From NCBI GenBank assembly GCA_910585725.1, contig CAJUFA010000002.1, positions 124,001-188,000 of the forward strand: a DNA stretch of 64,000 bases, read 5' to 3'. The position numbers and the translations under genes are program-made. Below are positions 18,464 through 28,453 of the stretch, piece after piece. Below the pieces are notes generated by a model. It saw only the letters and a list, made by a program, of their open reading frames with translations, had not been told where the DNA came from and ran no database searches. Within the stretch, counting starts at the first letter, position 1. Every line of letters begins with the position of its first letter. This DNA comes from an uncultured Dorea sp. GTDB lineage: Bacteria; Bacillota; Clostridia; Lachnospirales; Lachnospiraceae.

Positions 18464-20536
18464 TCACCGAATCAATTCCTTGATTCCCGTCATCCTGTTA
18501 AAAAATGGATCTTCCACAACAAGAGACAGAAAATCATCATCCTGAATCTCTAAATTCGCAAATAATCCCAGGATCACTTCATCCAGCTCTTTGCTCTCTT
18601 TCCTCATATCCTCAGGCAGTAATTCGAGATATCTCTGGAAATAATCTATGATTCCTTCCTGCGCCTGACTGAAACATATGATATCCCTTTCTGTTCTGGT
18701 TTCTTCTGCAAACCTCGGCCTTCCGCTATTATCAAACCCGCATACGCCAGGATGCGGCGCTGTCAGAATCGTCTCCAGTATATAATAATTGTCATAAATC
18801 CTGCTGGTCTCCATCTCATCCGCACCATAAAACGGTTCGATTTCCAGCCCTTTATCACTCATGAATTCCGGTTCAAGCTGTAAAAAATATAACCCCTTTA
18901 AGGAGCGTCCCGCAAGCTTCTGGACATACATCTGCGTCGTTCCCTTCGCTACAAAATCAAAAAAAGCAATTGTTCCCGCTTCTATTCTCAGCGTACTTAT
19001 GTATTGCTTATAATTTTCCCGCTCACAAACCGCTTTTTCCAGGATGCTGTCTTTGTATCTTAATAAGCCCGACGCCTTTTCATGCACATCTTCCATGTGC
19101 TCTGCCTCCAGACCAAACCGGCTCTTAAGATTTTCCTCCGTTGTTCCGCTGTACTTCATGCCGTCCACATAAGTAATATCTCCTTCATCCATCACTCCTG
19201 CCCGGATTGCCGCCATCCTGGACGTCATGAAATACACGGAATCCTTCGTATCATCCAATATCCGGTACAGTTTCTGCAGCAGATAACCGTCTCTTGCGCA
19301 AAACCAGATATTAGGGATCTCATAATGCCTCACCCGCTCCCGGAACCACAAAACAAAATCCGCAATAATCGGCGCACAGAGCAGATATCCTATATCATAC
19401 GCATTCCTGAGTTCTATCTTTCGTTTCTCTGCGTCGAAGCGAAACGGATCGTTGAATAATTTTGCCGTAAGCATCCCTATCTTCAGCCGTTCGGTCAGGC
19501 CGTCCATATACGGCTCCATCCCCATATTTCCAACTGTATCCAGTAATTCCTCCCCGCTGTATACGCGGAACGTATCCATCCCGACCCCGGACGCCGTCTC
19601 TATATCCGCCGCTTCATCATCGCCGATATGCAGATACTTTCGATTCCCTTCCGTCTCCTTCAGCCTGTCGAATAGTCCCTGGCGCTTTCCGGCGCCATAT
19701 TCACAAGACACATAGATCCCTGTATAGCCCGATATATTGCATTTCTTCAATACTGCCTCTATACGCTCCAGACAATAATAGGTATCTGTTACGATATAAA
19801 CCCGCTTCCCCTGGCCGATGCAATAATCAAATATCTCACACACCGCCCGCCTAGGCACGATCGTCTTATAATCTGTCTCCCACTCCAGTCCGGCAAGTTT
19901 TGCAGGTGAAAGAGAGATTTCCGGTATTGATCTCTTTATATCGGCATATAATTCCTCCAATGTAGGAGCCGTATATTTCGACAGCCGCTTTTCTGCCCCT
20001 AGACGCAGCGCCGTAAAATCAGAAATATCAACGCCCTTCTCTCGTAGCGCCGCGTCTGTCAGTTCGGCGATATCCGCCGAAGACAATACTTCCCGCATGA
20101 CCAGCGTATCAAAAAGGTCGAAGCTTACCACATCCGCCCGGGCGATCTTCCGGTACAGTTCCTCCTTCGTCCCTCCGTTAATACCCGTAAAATCATAAGT
20201 AACACGTTTTCTTTCCAGAAGATTCTTTCCCCGGATATCCATAAGCGCAATCTCATGCTCCCGGCAGACATCGCCGATCTTCTGTGCAATCGCCTTACAG
20301 GAACCAGGGCGGGCAACCACAACGATGAGCTTCACACCTCCGTCTATCGCCCGCGGCAGAGACACGATCTCTTTCCCGTAGAGTTCCCCGCTCTCTTGAA
20401 AACTATCCAGCAGACCTATGATCTCAAAATAATCCCTGAACGAAAGGAGCGCCTTTTGTGTCTCCGTCCCTAATCCATATAAGACAATCTTGTCACCGTA
20501 ATATTCTTGAAACAGATGATCTTTTTCCAATGACAT
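18464..20536 (-). CDS. Rossmann-module plus HAD-hydrolase protein, last gene of glycan operon
   Basis: A 690-residue protein. Residues about 15-130 form a small Rossmann-like module opening with KIVLYGLGTETQKAL. A HAD domain follows (about 130-335), with SFDLFDTLV, IVTDTYY and HIGDDEAADIETA as motifs I, II and IV. The C-terminal half has a further conserved-looking region (FCARDGYLLQKLY) that I cannot assign. HAD proteins of this build occur in surface polysaccharide clusters. It is the last gene of the 13-gene operon, 104 bp after the glycosyltransferase. A phosphatase role on a glycan intermediate is an inference. Confidence 0.68.
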   Translation of the reverse strand: MSLEKDHLFQEYYGDKIVLYGLGTETQKALLSFRDYFEIIGLLDSFQESGELYGKEIVSLPRAIDGGVKLIVVVARPGSCKAIAQKIGDVCREHEIALMDIRGKNLLERKRVTYDFTGINGGTKEELYRKIARADVVSFDLFDTLVMREVLSSADIAELTDAALREKGVDISDFTALRLGAEKRLSKYTAPTLEELYADIKRSIPEISLSPAKLAGLEWETDYKTIVPRRAVCEIFDYCIGQGKRVYIVTDTYYCLERIEAVLKKCNISGYTGIYVSCEYGAGKRQGLFDRLKETEGNRKYLHIGDDEAADIETASGVGMDTFRVYSGEELLDTVGNMGMEPYMDGLTERLKIGMLTAKLFNDPFRFDAEKRKIELRNAYDIGYLLCAPIIADFVLWFRERVRHYEIPNIWFCARDGYLLQKLYRILDDTKDSVYFMTSRMAAIRAGVMDEGDITYVDGMKYSGTTEENLKSRFGLEAEHMEDVHEKASGLLRYKDSILEKAVCERENYKQYISTLRIEAGTIAFFDFVAKGTTQMYVQKLAGRSLKGLYFLQLEPEFMSDKGLEIEPFYGADEMETSRIYDNYYILETILTAPHPGVCGFDNSGRPRFAEETRTERDIICFSQAQEGIIDYFQRYLELLPEDMRKESKELDEVILGLFANLEIQDDDFLSLVVEDPFFNRMTGIKELIR

Positions 20537-20640
20537 AAGTCCGCTCCTTCCTATTTTATTTCTATCCTAACAACATCAATTGAAGGCAGAGCTGACGATA
20601 TACAATCAGACCAGTTAAGAAATCCATTGATTAATACTTG

Positions 20641-22194
20641 TTATACTCTATTTGCAATAAGCTCCAAAAAGCGGTTTTCAAACGCTTCCATAGAAAAATA
20701 TTCTTCATACACATTTCTTGCATTCCTACCCATCTGACCAAGATCAAATTCACCCCGAACGCATCTTTCAAGTATCTCTTTTAACTGTTCTGCGTTTTCA
20801 CTTTGAAATATCAATCCATCGATTCCGTCTCTGATATATTTCACCGTACCCGTGGTATCTGAAACCAGACACGGTACTTTGTGCATCATCGCCTCCGCTG
20901 CTACCGTAGGCATCGGATCCTCCCTTGACGGACATACCAGCATATCCGACCTCCCCAAAAGACTGTCGATCTTACTTCTATCCACCGGCCCGGTAAACGT
21001 AATCTCCGGAATCTCCCCTGCAGTTTCAATCAATTCCTTTGCCAGCAAAGACGTATTCTGCCCGACAAATATGAACTCTGCTTTCTGCCTGACATCCGGT
21101 TCCAGACTCTTGATTGCTTTCAACAGAATATCCTGACCCTTTCGATGTTCTATGTAGCCGATTGTAATGAATCGAATCCGAACATTCTGTTCATCTCGTC
21201 CGCCCGTTTTTATTCCTTTTTTCTTCTCACTTTTATTTTCCGTCTGATCAGTCAAATCTTCTTTATTCTGTCTCTCATCTAAACCAACCGGTTCAGCCGC
21301 GGCGCCATATTCTTTCTCTTCTCCTGCCTGATCTGTCACTCCATATATCAGATCCTTCACATAAAAATCCGGTCTGAACGCTTTAATGGCCCGCTCTGGT
21401 ATCGGTCCCACACTCCAGACCGCCATATTATCCTGCGTATGCTTGTCCAATACTTCCTGACGAACCCCATCATAGAAAAATAAAGCGTCATGAAGCCACC
21501 ACGCGATGGGTATCCTCTTGTCTCTCTCAGAAAGAAATACATGAAAGCTCATAGTATTACAAATAATGAAGGAATACTTTTTGACCCATTGTACTTCATC
21601 CATCGTCTGAATCATCAGATTCTCATCTACGATTACCGGTATTCCTTCCCCGGTCAGTATCTTTCGCAGCGGACCGTCCAGCATGGATCCATAAACAACC
21701 CGAAGTCCTCTTTTTATCAGTATCTGCGCCGCATGATACAAAGCGATAGCCGGACCTCCCATTGTAAGATCATTGCTCAGTAATAAGATTTTTCTATCGC
21801 TTTCAAGGTTACTTTTACAGTTGTTTTTACGATTATTTCCAATATTATTTCTACAATTCTTATCTTCCCATTCTTTTAAACCATAATAACGGACCTCTCT
21901 TCTTACCGCAGGTTTACAGATCAAATCATGTAAATCAAAGAAATGATATATTCTACTCTCTTCTACGCCCAGATTTGTCAGCTGTAATTTCATAATTCTG
22001 ACATAGAAGCTTAAAATAATGATTACATCAAACTCATATTGAAAAACATCCTCTGGAGGGATTACAAGGACATCGTCTATGTATTGCCCTTGCTTATCTT
22101 TGGAATTATCAATCAAGGCGATGATATCTTCTCTTGTAAACCATATTTTGTAACGATTATAATATTCGCCAGTGCCGAAAAGCATAAATTTCAT
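20641..22194 (-). CDS. Glycosyltransferase family 4 with N-terminal Rossmann-like module
   Basis: A 517-residue protein. The N-terminus (KFMLFGTGEYYNRY) begins the small Rossmann-like module shared by many proteins of this operon. From about residue 130 a GT-B glycosyltransferase follows: LLLSNDLTMGGPAIAL starts its first domain, and FITIGYIEHRKGQDILLKA plus CPSREDPMPTVAAEAM give the GT4 donor-binding signature with the two glutamates. A low-complexity, lysine-rich linker (about 310-335) separates the two lobes. Cytoplasmic. It adds a sugar from an NDP donor to the growing glycan; donor and acceptor unknown. Confidence 0.83.
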   Translation of the reverse strand: MKFMLFGTGEYYNRYKIWFTREDIIALIDNSKDKQGQYIDDVLVIPPEDVFQYEFDVIIILSFYVRIMKLQLTNLGVEESRIYHFFDLHDLICKPAVRREVRYYGLKEWEDKNCRNNIGNNRKNNCKSNLESDRKILLLSNDLTMGGPAIALYHAAQILIKRGLRVVYGSMLDGPLRKILTGEGIPVIVDENLMIQTMDEVQWVKKYSFIICNTMSFHVFLSERDKRIPIAWWLHDALFFYDGVRQEVLDKHTQDNMAVWSVGPIPERAIKAFRPDFYVKDLIYGVTDQAGEEKEYGAAAEPVGLDERQNKEDLTDQTENKSEKKKGIKTGGRDEQNVRIRFITIGYIEHRKGQDILLKAIKSLEPDVRQKAEFIFVGQNTSLLAKELIETAGEIPEITFTGPVDRSKIDSLLGRSDMLVCPSREDPMPTVAAEAMMHKVPCLVSDTTGTVKYIRDGIDGLIFQSENAEQLKEILERCVRGEFDLGQMGRNARNVYEEYFSMEAFENRFLELIANRV

Positions 22195-22221
22195 CTTACA
22201 CCTAACTCCATTTTCAATCCT

Positions 22222-23448
22222 TTAAACTTTCCCATTCCAATATGCTGAAATATTATGATGTGTCCTCCTCTTACTTTCATCCGGAAGAACCATCCAGTCA
22301 CTGCCGTATAGATTACCAAGGTATTCCTCAAATCCCACGGGAACATTTACCTCTATATCTTCAAACGGCATTCTCAATGTCCCGTTGTATACCCGCCTCG
22401 TTGTACAGTCTCTCTCTCCATAGGCAGTTCCCAGAACTCCTACATAGCCGGACTCGTCAAAATCATATCTGGACAAAAATTCTTTCTGCTTACCATACCA
22501 TTGCGAAAATATATTCGTATTACCATTCAATGCATAGAACTCCTGCCAAATTCCCCGGTTCAACTCCTTATAATCTGCAAAAAAAAGAGCTCTTTCCTCC
22601 TCATTATCAGGAAGTCCGATCAAGGGAAAAACATCAATCCATAATGGATTAATTTTGCGAACTGTTCCAATGTCTTCGTTAACAACTGTTCTTTTATCCA
22701 GCACCTTTGCGAAGGGATCCGGAAAATCATTAACCTCAGAAGTACCAAATCCCATCATTCCAAATCGTTCTGTTTCTTCAAAAACATGAATAAATTGCAG
22801 ATAGTCTCTCCATGGCAGAAAAATATCTATATCATCATCCCACGGAATAAAACCTTTATGACGAATTGTCCCGAGAAGCGTCCCTCCGCATACCCAGTAT
22901 CTCAGACTATTCTTTTTACAAATCATATCCACGTATTTTAGTATCTCTTTTTCTGTTCGCTTTATCTCCTGTAAAGACATTTTAGTTTTATTTTTCAAAA
23001 GCTTATCCAATTCATTTTCTTTAAAATCATATACTTTATAAAAATGAATATTTTCTTTATATCCTAACTCTTCAAGCCTCGCTTTTTCCTTTTCATAACA
23101 TTTTGATGTAATCAGGATAGTTACTGTCTGATCATACCGCTTTAGTCTCTCTTCAACTGTCCATATATCTATAAGATCTGTTTTATGATTTAAAAAACGA
23201 CAAGCAAAATTCTTTATTTCCGTCTTATATTGCAGTACAAGCGCTTTATCATCAGATATGTATCCTTCCACATTGGCATATCCCAGATTGGAAAGAATCG
23301 TACGCATAGCAAAAGAATTGCGATCCAAACCATGCAAAATGATCTTCCTCTCTTCATAAATTACTCCCTGTCTGACCAACTGTTCAATTCCTTCCGCAAT
23401 CGCTCCTATCAAACTCTTAATCCGATATGTTTCCATCTCAATCCCCAT
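22222..23448 (-). CDS. LicD-family phosphotransferase with N-terminal Rossmann-like module
   Basis: A 408-residue protein. An N-terminal module (KIILHGLDRNSFAMR) precedes a LicD domain with the hallmark RYWVCGGTLLGTIRHKGF and PWDDDIDIFLP, the metal-binding DDDID of the family. LicD proteins transfer phosphocholine, and the related fukutin/FKRP proteins transfer ribitol phosphate from CDP-ribitol. The cytidylyltransferase two genes upstream makes a CDP-linked donor likely, so a phospho-polyol or phosphocholine transfer to the glycan is inferred. ATG at 23448 lacks a good ribosome site; an ATG 12 bases later is possible. Confidence 0.83.
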   Translation of the reverse strand: MGIEMETYRIKSLIGAIAEGIEQLVRQGVIYEERKIILHGLDRNSFAMRTILSNLGYANVEGYISDDKALVLQYKTEIKNFACRFLNHKTDLIDIWTVEERLKRYDQTVTILITSKCYEKEKARLEELGYKENIHFYKVYDFKENELDKLLKNKTKMSLQEIKRTEKEILKYVDMICKKNSLRYWVCGGTLLGTIRHKGFIPWDDDIDIFLPWRDYLQFIHVFEETERFGMMGFGTSEVNDFPDPFAKVLDKRTVVNEDIGTVRKINPLWIDVFPLIGLPDNEEERALFFADYKELNRGIWQEFYALNGNTNIFSQWYGKQKEFLSRYDFDESGYVGVLGTAYGERDCTTRRVYNGTLRMPFEDIEVNVPVGFEEYLGNLYGSDWMVLPDESKRRTHHNISAYWNGKV

Positions 23449-23462
23449 TCATTACTAAGTAT

Positions 23463-24491
23463 CTATGAAATTTTCTCTTTATCCTCGATCATCTTTATAA
23501 TCTGTATGGAATTTCTAATTCCGTCGTCCAAAGGATATGCTGCCTGCCACCCTAACTCTCTCAATGCGTCATTACTTATAATTTGATCCTTAATCGGAGA
23601 GGTTTCTAACTTTTTCACATTATCAGGAATACACATCTCGACTCTGCATTTTCCGGCCGCCGCACACTTCTCAGCAAATTCCCGGACAGAACATTTCTCA
23701 CCTGATGAAACCCCATATACCTTTTTACCTGCTCCTCTGGTTAACGCAGTTAAAATTCCGGATACACAGTCCGCAACATATGAAAATGTACGAATCTGCT
23801 CCCCTGTGCTGTACATTTTTATATCCACACCTTTTGCCGCCGATAAAATAAATTGCGTTGCCGCCCTGTTATCATGCATTGTCACATTCGGTCCAAATGT
23901 ATGTCCAGGTCTTACTATCACTACATCTGTTTTATATTCCTCACTATAAGATATACACAATGTTTCCGCCGCTTTCTTCCCCACCGGATAACATGCCCGA
24001 AATGTCAGATGCTCCACCTGCTCCTGCACTTCTCCAGATGATATATATAACACACGGCAATTTGGATTAAATCGTGCTGTCTCCAATATTTTCTGTGTTC
24101 CAACCACATGAGAAATTAAAACTTCTGCCGGCATCTTCCTGAATGCCTCCGGATGCCCATATCCTGCCGCATGGATAATATAATCAAAGTCTTGCCTGAT
24201 ATCCAACACTGTTATATCTGACTCTATAAACTGAAAGCTTCCCTTTCTTTCTCTATACCCTTTTCCAAATCTAATCCCTAACCGATCCTTGCTGCGGCCC
24301 GCAGCATATACGATAATTCTTGCATCGAAATTCTCATTGGCATAGAGAAAACATTCTGTAATGAAAGAACCAATCAACCCAGAGGCCCCTGTAATAAGCA
24401 CTTTCTTTCCATAATACTTATGAAAATCCATTGTCTGTCTAATCGCAGTCTCTATATCTCTGCAATATGTCTCACTTCCCATATATCTCAT
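23463..24491 (-). CDS. NAD-dependent epimerase/dehydratase (extended SDR)
   Basis: A 342-residue extended short-chain dehydrogenase. It has the NAD-binding GASGLIGSF (about 36-44), the catalytic serine in YISSGE, the YxxxK motif as YPVGK, and RPGHTFGP in the substrate domain. This is the build of NDP-sugar epimerases, dehydratases and reductases. It lies between the LicD gene and the cytidylyltransferase gene with 14- to 15-bp gaps, so the three probably make and transfer one CDP-activated residue. Exact reaction unknown. Confidence 0.82.
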   Translation of the reverse strand: MRYMGSETYCRDIETAIRQTMDFHKYYGKKVLITGASGLIGSFITECFLYANENFDARIIVYAAGRSKDRLGIRFGKGYRERKGSFQFIESDITVLDIRQDFDYIIHAAGYGHPEAFRKMPAEVLISHVVGTQKILETARFNPNCRVLYISSGEVQEQVEHLTFRACYPVGKKAAETLCISYSEEYKTDVVIVRPGHTFGPNVTMHDNRAATQFILSAAKGVDIKMYSTGEQIRTFSYVADCVSGILTALTRGAGKKVYGVSSGEKCSVREFAEKCAAAGKCRVEMCIPDNVKKLETSPIKDQIISNDALRELGWQAAYPLDDGIRNSIQIIKMIEDKEKIS

Positions 24492-24506
24492 AATAAATCC
24501 CGCCGT

Positions 24507-25220
24507 TTAATCTTTTAACCATTCCGCACGCTTTGCTAAGAGCAATGCCTTGAATATATCAATATCCTCTACCGTTGTAAGCTTTAGATTTTTCTCTGAT
24601 CCTTTTGAGAAGTGAACTTCTTCACCCATTTCTATCATAAGAGTGCATGATGCTGTGGAATTTGTAATCCCCTGTATCAATGCTCTCTCATGTAATTCCA
24701 ACAATCTACCCACCCTGAATCCTTGCGGGGTCTGTGTTCTCTTCAAATGGTTTCGATTAAACAACTGAGCAGAGTCTTCTTCATTCTCTGACACCAGCAT
24801 CGCTTCCGCACATGGAATTACTGCAATACCAGAACCAAATTCTACAGTTTTGTTAATACAGTCTGAAATAATCTCTTCCGATACCATGGGTCGGATTGCG
24901 TCATGCACGAGAACAATATCTTCTAAATCATGATTTTTCCTAATTTCCTTCAAACCCCTGTATATAGAATTCTGCCCGCAGTCCCCGCCTTTTACTATAG
25001 CCGTGACTTTGGCCAGATTAAACTGCTTTACATATGCCCAAAGCACCTTCTCCCATCCCTCGATACAGACCACCGTAATCGCATCAATGGCAGGATGTCT
25101 TTGGAACACCTCTAAAGTATAGATAATAACTGGCTTCTCGTTCACTGTAAGAAATTGTTTGGGTATATCCTGATGCATACGGTTTCCGCTGCCGCCTGCT
25201 ATGATCATGGCAATATTCAT
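24507..25220 (-). CDS. IspD/TarI-family cytidylyltransferase of the glycan operon
   Basis: A 237-residue protein. The start at 25220 is chosen because AGAGGA precedes it and the family N-terminus MNIAMIIAGGSGNRMHQDIP begins there. Motifs: the CTP loop just cited with PKQF, GGDCGQNSIYRGL, VLVHDAIRPM, and KLTTVEDIDIF at the end. Placed in a surface glycan operon next to LicD and an SDR, it more likely makes a CDP-polyol (TarI-like) than methylerythritol-CDP. It is only distantly similar by eye to the copy at 10.3-11.0 kb, so it is not a recent duplicate. Confidence 0.83.
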   Translation of the reverse strand: MNIAMIIAGGSGNRMHQDIPKQFLTVNEKPVIIYTLEVFQRHPAIDAITVVCIEGWEKVLWAYVKQFNLAKVTAIVKGGDCGQNSIYRGLKEIRKNHDLEDIVLVHDAIRPMVSEEIISDCINKTVEFGSGIAVIPCAEAMLVSENEEDSAQLFNRNHLKRTQTPQGFRVGRLLELHERALIQGITNSTASCTLMIEMGEEVHFSKGSEKNLKLTTVEDIDIFKALLLAKRAEWLKD

Positions 25221-25271
25221 AGATTTTCCTCTTTCTTTTATCACTACTTTACCTATTGCTTTTACCTTCTG

Positions 25272-26411
25272 TCATTCCGGCAATTTTATCGCTTCACACT
25301 CTGAAATAAAAAACAACTGTTCATGTTTACATCTATTACCAATATGCCGCTCTATATCACTTGCTATTTCTTTATTTAACAACGAAACAACTATACCTGT
25401 ATTTTCATTAATATCTGCATCTTCTAAGCTAATGACATTTTCTGTATCTACTGGATTAGTAACGATAAACCCTTGATGATTCCAGCCTTTATAAGAAAAA
25501 TAAATTGCAAGATTTTTTCCGCAGACTCCTGAACCATAAATATAAAGATTAGCATGATTTTTATAGAATATCTCCAGACTATTATTAGGTTTCTCCCCCA
25601 TTCCCCGAATATAGAATTGATTTTCCATATATGATATAATCCAATCAACAGGATACAGGTTTTCTTTTTCTAAATATGTAAGAACTTCCAATACCTCTTT
25701 AAAACCTGGATTTCGAATTAGTACACACTTCTTTTTCATCACCGGGATCTTATAATCCTTAATTAGTTTTAAAGGCTTACTGTAACATGGATTTTCGTTT
25801 TTATTCAAAGTACAATTATAAACATCTATATATGATATTCCTTTAAATCCTTGTTGCTTTAAACATTGGTTAAGTCCAATCTCGTAATTCACAATAGCCT
25901 CTCTGAAATTCTGAGGATACGAATAATTTTCCCAAAAGTCACGAAATGCTCTGCTTTGCACTACTCCCCTTTTAAATACTAAAAAGTAACTGTGAATATG
26001 AGCTTCAAATTCATAAACAGGATTACTGAATTCTCCTGAACTCTGTCCGGTCATACCCCAAAAATCACATTCCATCTGATCCATCAGATCGAACGTGTCC
26101 TGTAATGGATAGAAAAAGCAAAAGAAAGAATCATTTACAAGAATCAACTCATCATATTGTGATAATTGACTCCATCCTATAAAGTTACATAATACATCCT
26201 TATATGCTCCCGAATCATATCCTCTATTATCTCTAAAAAAAACATAATCCGTAAATGAGTGGATGTATTCCAAATCACACTCTACTTCCCTATAATTACA
26301 AACAAGACATAAATCAAAGCAACATTCTTTTATAGATTTCAATGCCTGACATATGTATTTATATATTCTGCATTCTTTATTGTAAGTCATATAAATACAT
26401 AAGCGATTCAT
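25272..26411 (-). CDS. RgpF-like (rhamnan synthesis F family) protein with C-terminal Rossmann-like module
   Basis: A 379-residue protein of the rhamnan synthesis F family. The N-terminal half carries RLCIYMTYNK, FFRDNRGYDSGAYKD, YDELILVNDSFF and DFWGMTGQSSG, the recurring phrases of RgpF-like glycosyltransferases. From about residue 295 the module with NLYIYGSGVCGKNLA follows. It is about half the length of the next gene upstream and appears to be its paralogue with the middle domain missing. Predicted role: addition of a sugar to the glycan backbone on the cytoplasmic side. Confidence 0.75.
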   Translation of the reverse strand: MNRLCIYMTYNKECRIYKYICQALKSIKECCFDLCLVCNYREVECDLEYIHSFTDYVFFRDNRGYDSGAYKDVLCNFIGWSQLSQYDELILVNDSFFCFFYPLQDTFDLMDQMECDFWGMTGQSSGEFSNPVYEFEAHIHSYFLVFKRGVVQSRAFRDFWENYSYPQNFREAIVNYEIGLNQCLKQQGFKGISYIDVYNCTLNKNENPCYSKPLKLIKDYKIPVMKKKCVLIRNPGFKEVLEVLTYLEKENLYPVDWIISYMENQFYIRGMGEKPNNSLEIFYKNHANLYIYGSGVCGKNLAIYFSYKGWNHQGFIVTNPVDTENVISLEDADINENTGIVVSLLNKEIASDIERHIGNRCKHEQLFFISECEAIKLPE

Positions 26412-26476
26412 AAAAATCTCCTTCTTTACATATTAATTTAAGCACACTATTATCCACCAAATATATCTTTAATCAA

Positions 26477-28414
26477 TTATACACAAAAATAATTTTCAAA
26501 TCCTCGTGCTTCCAACAATGGAATTACCTGCAGCTGATTCTCCTTATTCATACACAATATGATTCCATAATCATTTAGTGTTTTGATTTCTGACAGATAT
26601 TTTACAGGTATTCCATCTATGTCTTGCGGCTTTTCCTGACAATCAGAAACAACATATGCTTCAATATTGGGCAATAAATTTTTACGCGCCCGCGCCTCTT
26701 CACCCACACCATAAACCATTATTTTAGAATACTTCCTACAAAAGATTTCTAATCCACAAATACGTAAACGCTCTAACATTTCATCATAATTATGAAAATC
26801 ACCGCATTTCCCTCTGACATGATCTGCAAACTTATATAAATAATATTGTAAATTTACTTCATTCATGGAAGCATACTCTACTGTTTCAACAATTCCCGAA
26901 TAGTAACCTGCATCTTGAGCTAAGTAGCTCCATAAAAACTCCAAATATAGTACATCAGTTCTTTTTATATTCTTCAATTTTTTCAAGACAAAACCACGAA
27001 TCCAGAAATTATTCGTAATACGAAAAGGCGGTTTTATTTCAGAAATCTGACAGTTTAACCCCATTTCATTTATTACACGCTGTACTTCCCAGAATTTCTT
27101 GTACCAGTTTCTTCCATACTCACCAAAATAATTCCCGAAATTGGGCTGCGGCGACGTCAAGAAACCTAAAAATGCATTTTTTTGGAAACATTCTATTACC
27201 CCGGTGATATGATTATTATCTTTTAACATATTTTCCCAAACATTATAAAAATATGATTTTCCAACACAGCTAAATTCGATTTCTGAGGTGACGTCTGTAT
27301 CATGCAATACACATACATAATCATATTCTTCAAACTCCAGAAGTAATTCTGCGAATGCCTCTTCATCAGCCGCTTTACATGTGTAATTATGTTTGATATA
27401 GTCTTCCAAAAATTCCTCATTTTCAGCAAATATATTTATAGAAAAATTACGATTTATCTTTTTTAAATACTCTAACACATATTCCGAAGACTCCTTATAT
27501 GCAAGAAATACTACAATTGCAATACTTACATTTAGATTCTTTTCTTCTTCATTAGAAATAATATACTGTAAATGTAATGTTTGCTGTAAATCTGCTATAT
27601 TATGTATTCGAACAATATTTTCCAATATAAGATTTACATCATAATTTGTTTCTTTATCAATATAATCTAATGCCTGTTTAAAATTCTGTTGTGTCTGACA
27701 ATACAATGTATTGACTGAAAACGGCTGTTTTTTCAAAAATGGAAAATTGCGTTTCTCCATCATTTCAAACGGAATCAAAGCATATTGTGAGTAATTATTT
27801 TTGGAATTCATCGAATCATTTACTTTCGTATCAGCCAAGGCATCATATGTATACCCCAGATTAGAAAAATACCGAGTAAATCCTATTTCATACTGCGCTA
27901 TGGTCTCTTTAAATGTCTTAAAATAAGGTAAGTGAATCCAATAATTCATAAACTCAGGGCTATGCAGCATCCTAGAACCAATTACCAAAAAATAAGATTG
28001 AATATGCTCGTGCACATTTCCGACAAAATAATTTCTACCTTCTCCATGAATTGCTAACCCCCAAAAGTCAACCAACCTTTGTTCCATCTCAGAAAATACA
28101 CTTTTCATAGATCTCAATGGTCCATATATAGAATCATTTACAAGTACTAACTCGTCATACTGTAAGACTTTATCCCATCCTATATACTCACATAATGCAT
28201 CTTTAAAGCCACCCGCATCAAAACCAATGTTAAAACGATAAAATATTTCATCAGCAAATTCCTTAAGAATATTTAAACCACTCAAAATTTCCTCTTCATT
28301 ACAAACCACAACCAAATAATCAACACAAGTTTTCAATTCTCTGAGCATATAGCCTATGTATTTATCAATTATCTTTTGTTTGTCATATGTCAAATAGATA
28401 CAAAGCCGCTTCAT
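26477..28414 (-). CDS. Two-domain RgpF-like protein with C-terminal Rossmann-like module
   Basis: A 645-residue RgpF family protein. The N-terminal domain (RLCIYLTYDKQ, FNIGFDAGGFKD, YDELVLVNDS, DFWGLAIHGEG) is closely parallel to the 379-residue paralogue 65 bp downstream. A second domain (about 295-560) includes YDYVCVLHDTDVT and YFGEYGRNWYKKFWEV, typical of the long RgpF form. The C-terminus (about 565-645) is the Rossmann-like module, KIMVYGVGEEARARK. AAAGGAAGG precedes the ATG. Likely a bifunctional glycosyltransferase in cell-surface glycan synthesis. Confidence 0.76.
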   Translation of the reverse strand: MKRLCIYLTYDKQKIIDKYIGYMLRELKTCVDYLVVVCNEEEILSGLNILKEFADEIFYRFNIGFDAGGFKDALCEYIGWDKVLQYDELVLVNDSIYGPLRSMKSVFSEMEQRLVDFWGLAIHGEGRNYFVGNVHEHIQSYFLVIGSRMLHSPEFMNYWIHLPYFKTFKETIAQYEIGFTRYFSNLGYTYDALADTKVNDSMNSKNNYSQYALIPFEMMEKRNFPFLKKQPFSVNTLYCQTQQNFKQALDYIDKETNYDVNLILENIVRIHNIADLQQTLHLQYIISNEEEKNLNVSIAIVVFLAYKESSEYVLEYLKKINRNFSINIFAENEEFLEDYIKHNYTCKAADEEAFAELLLEFEEYDYVCVLHDTDVTSEIEFSCVGKSYFYNVWENMLKDNNHITGVIECFQKNAFLGFLTSPQPNFGNYFGEYGRNWYKKFWEVQRVINEMGLNCQISEIKPPFRITNNFWIRGFVLKKLKNIKRTDVLYLEFLWSYLAQDAGYYSGIVETVEYASMNEVNLQYYLYKFADHVRGKCGDFHNYDEMLERLRICGLEIFCRKYSKIMVYGVGEEARARKNLLPNIEAYVVSDCQEKPQDIDGIPVKYLSEIKTLNDYGIILCMNKENQLQVIPLLEARGFENYFCV

Positions 28415-28453
28415 CTATAATTGCCTTCCTTTATTTCTCAACTATTACTTCTA

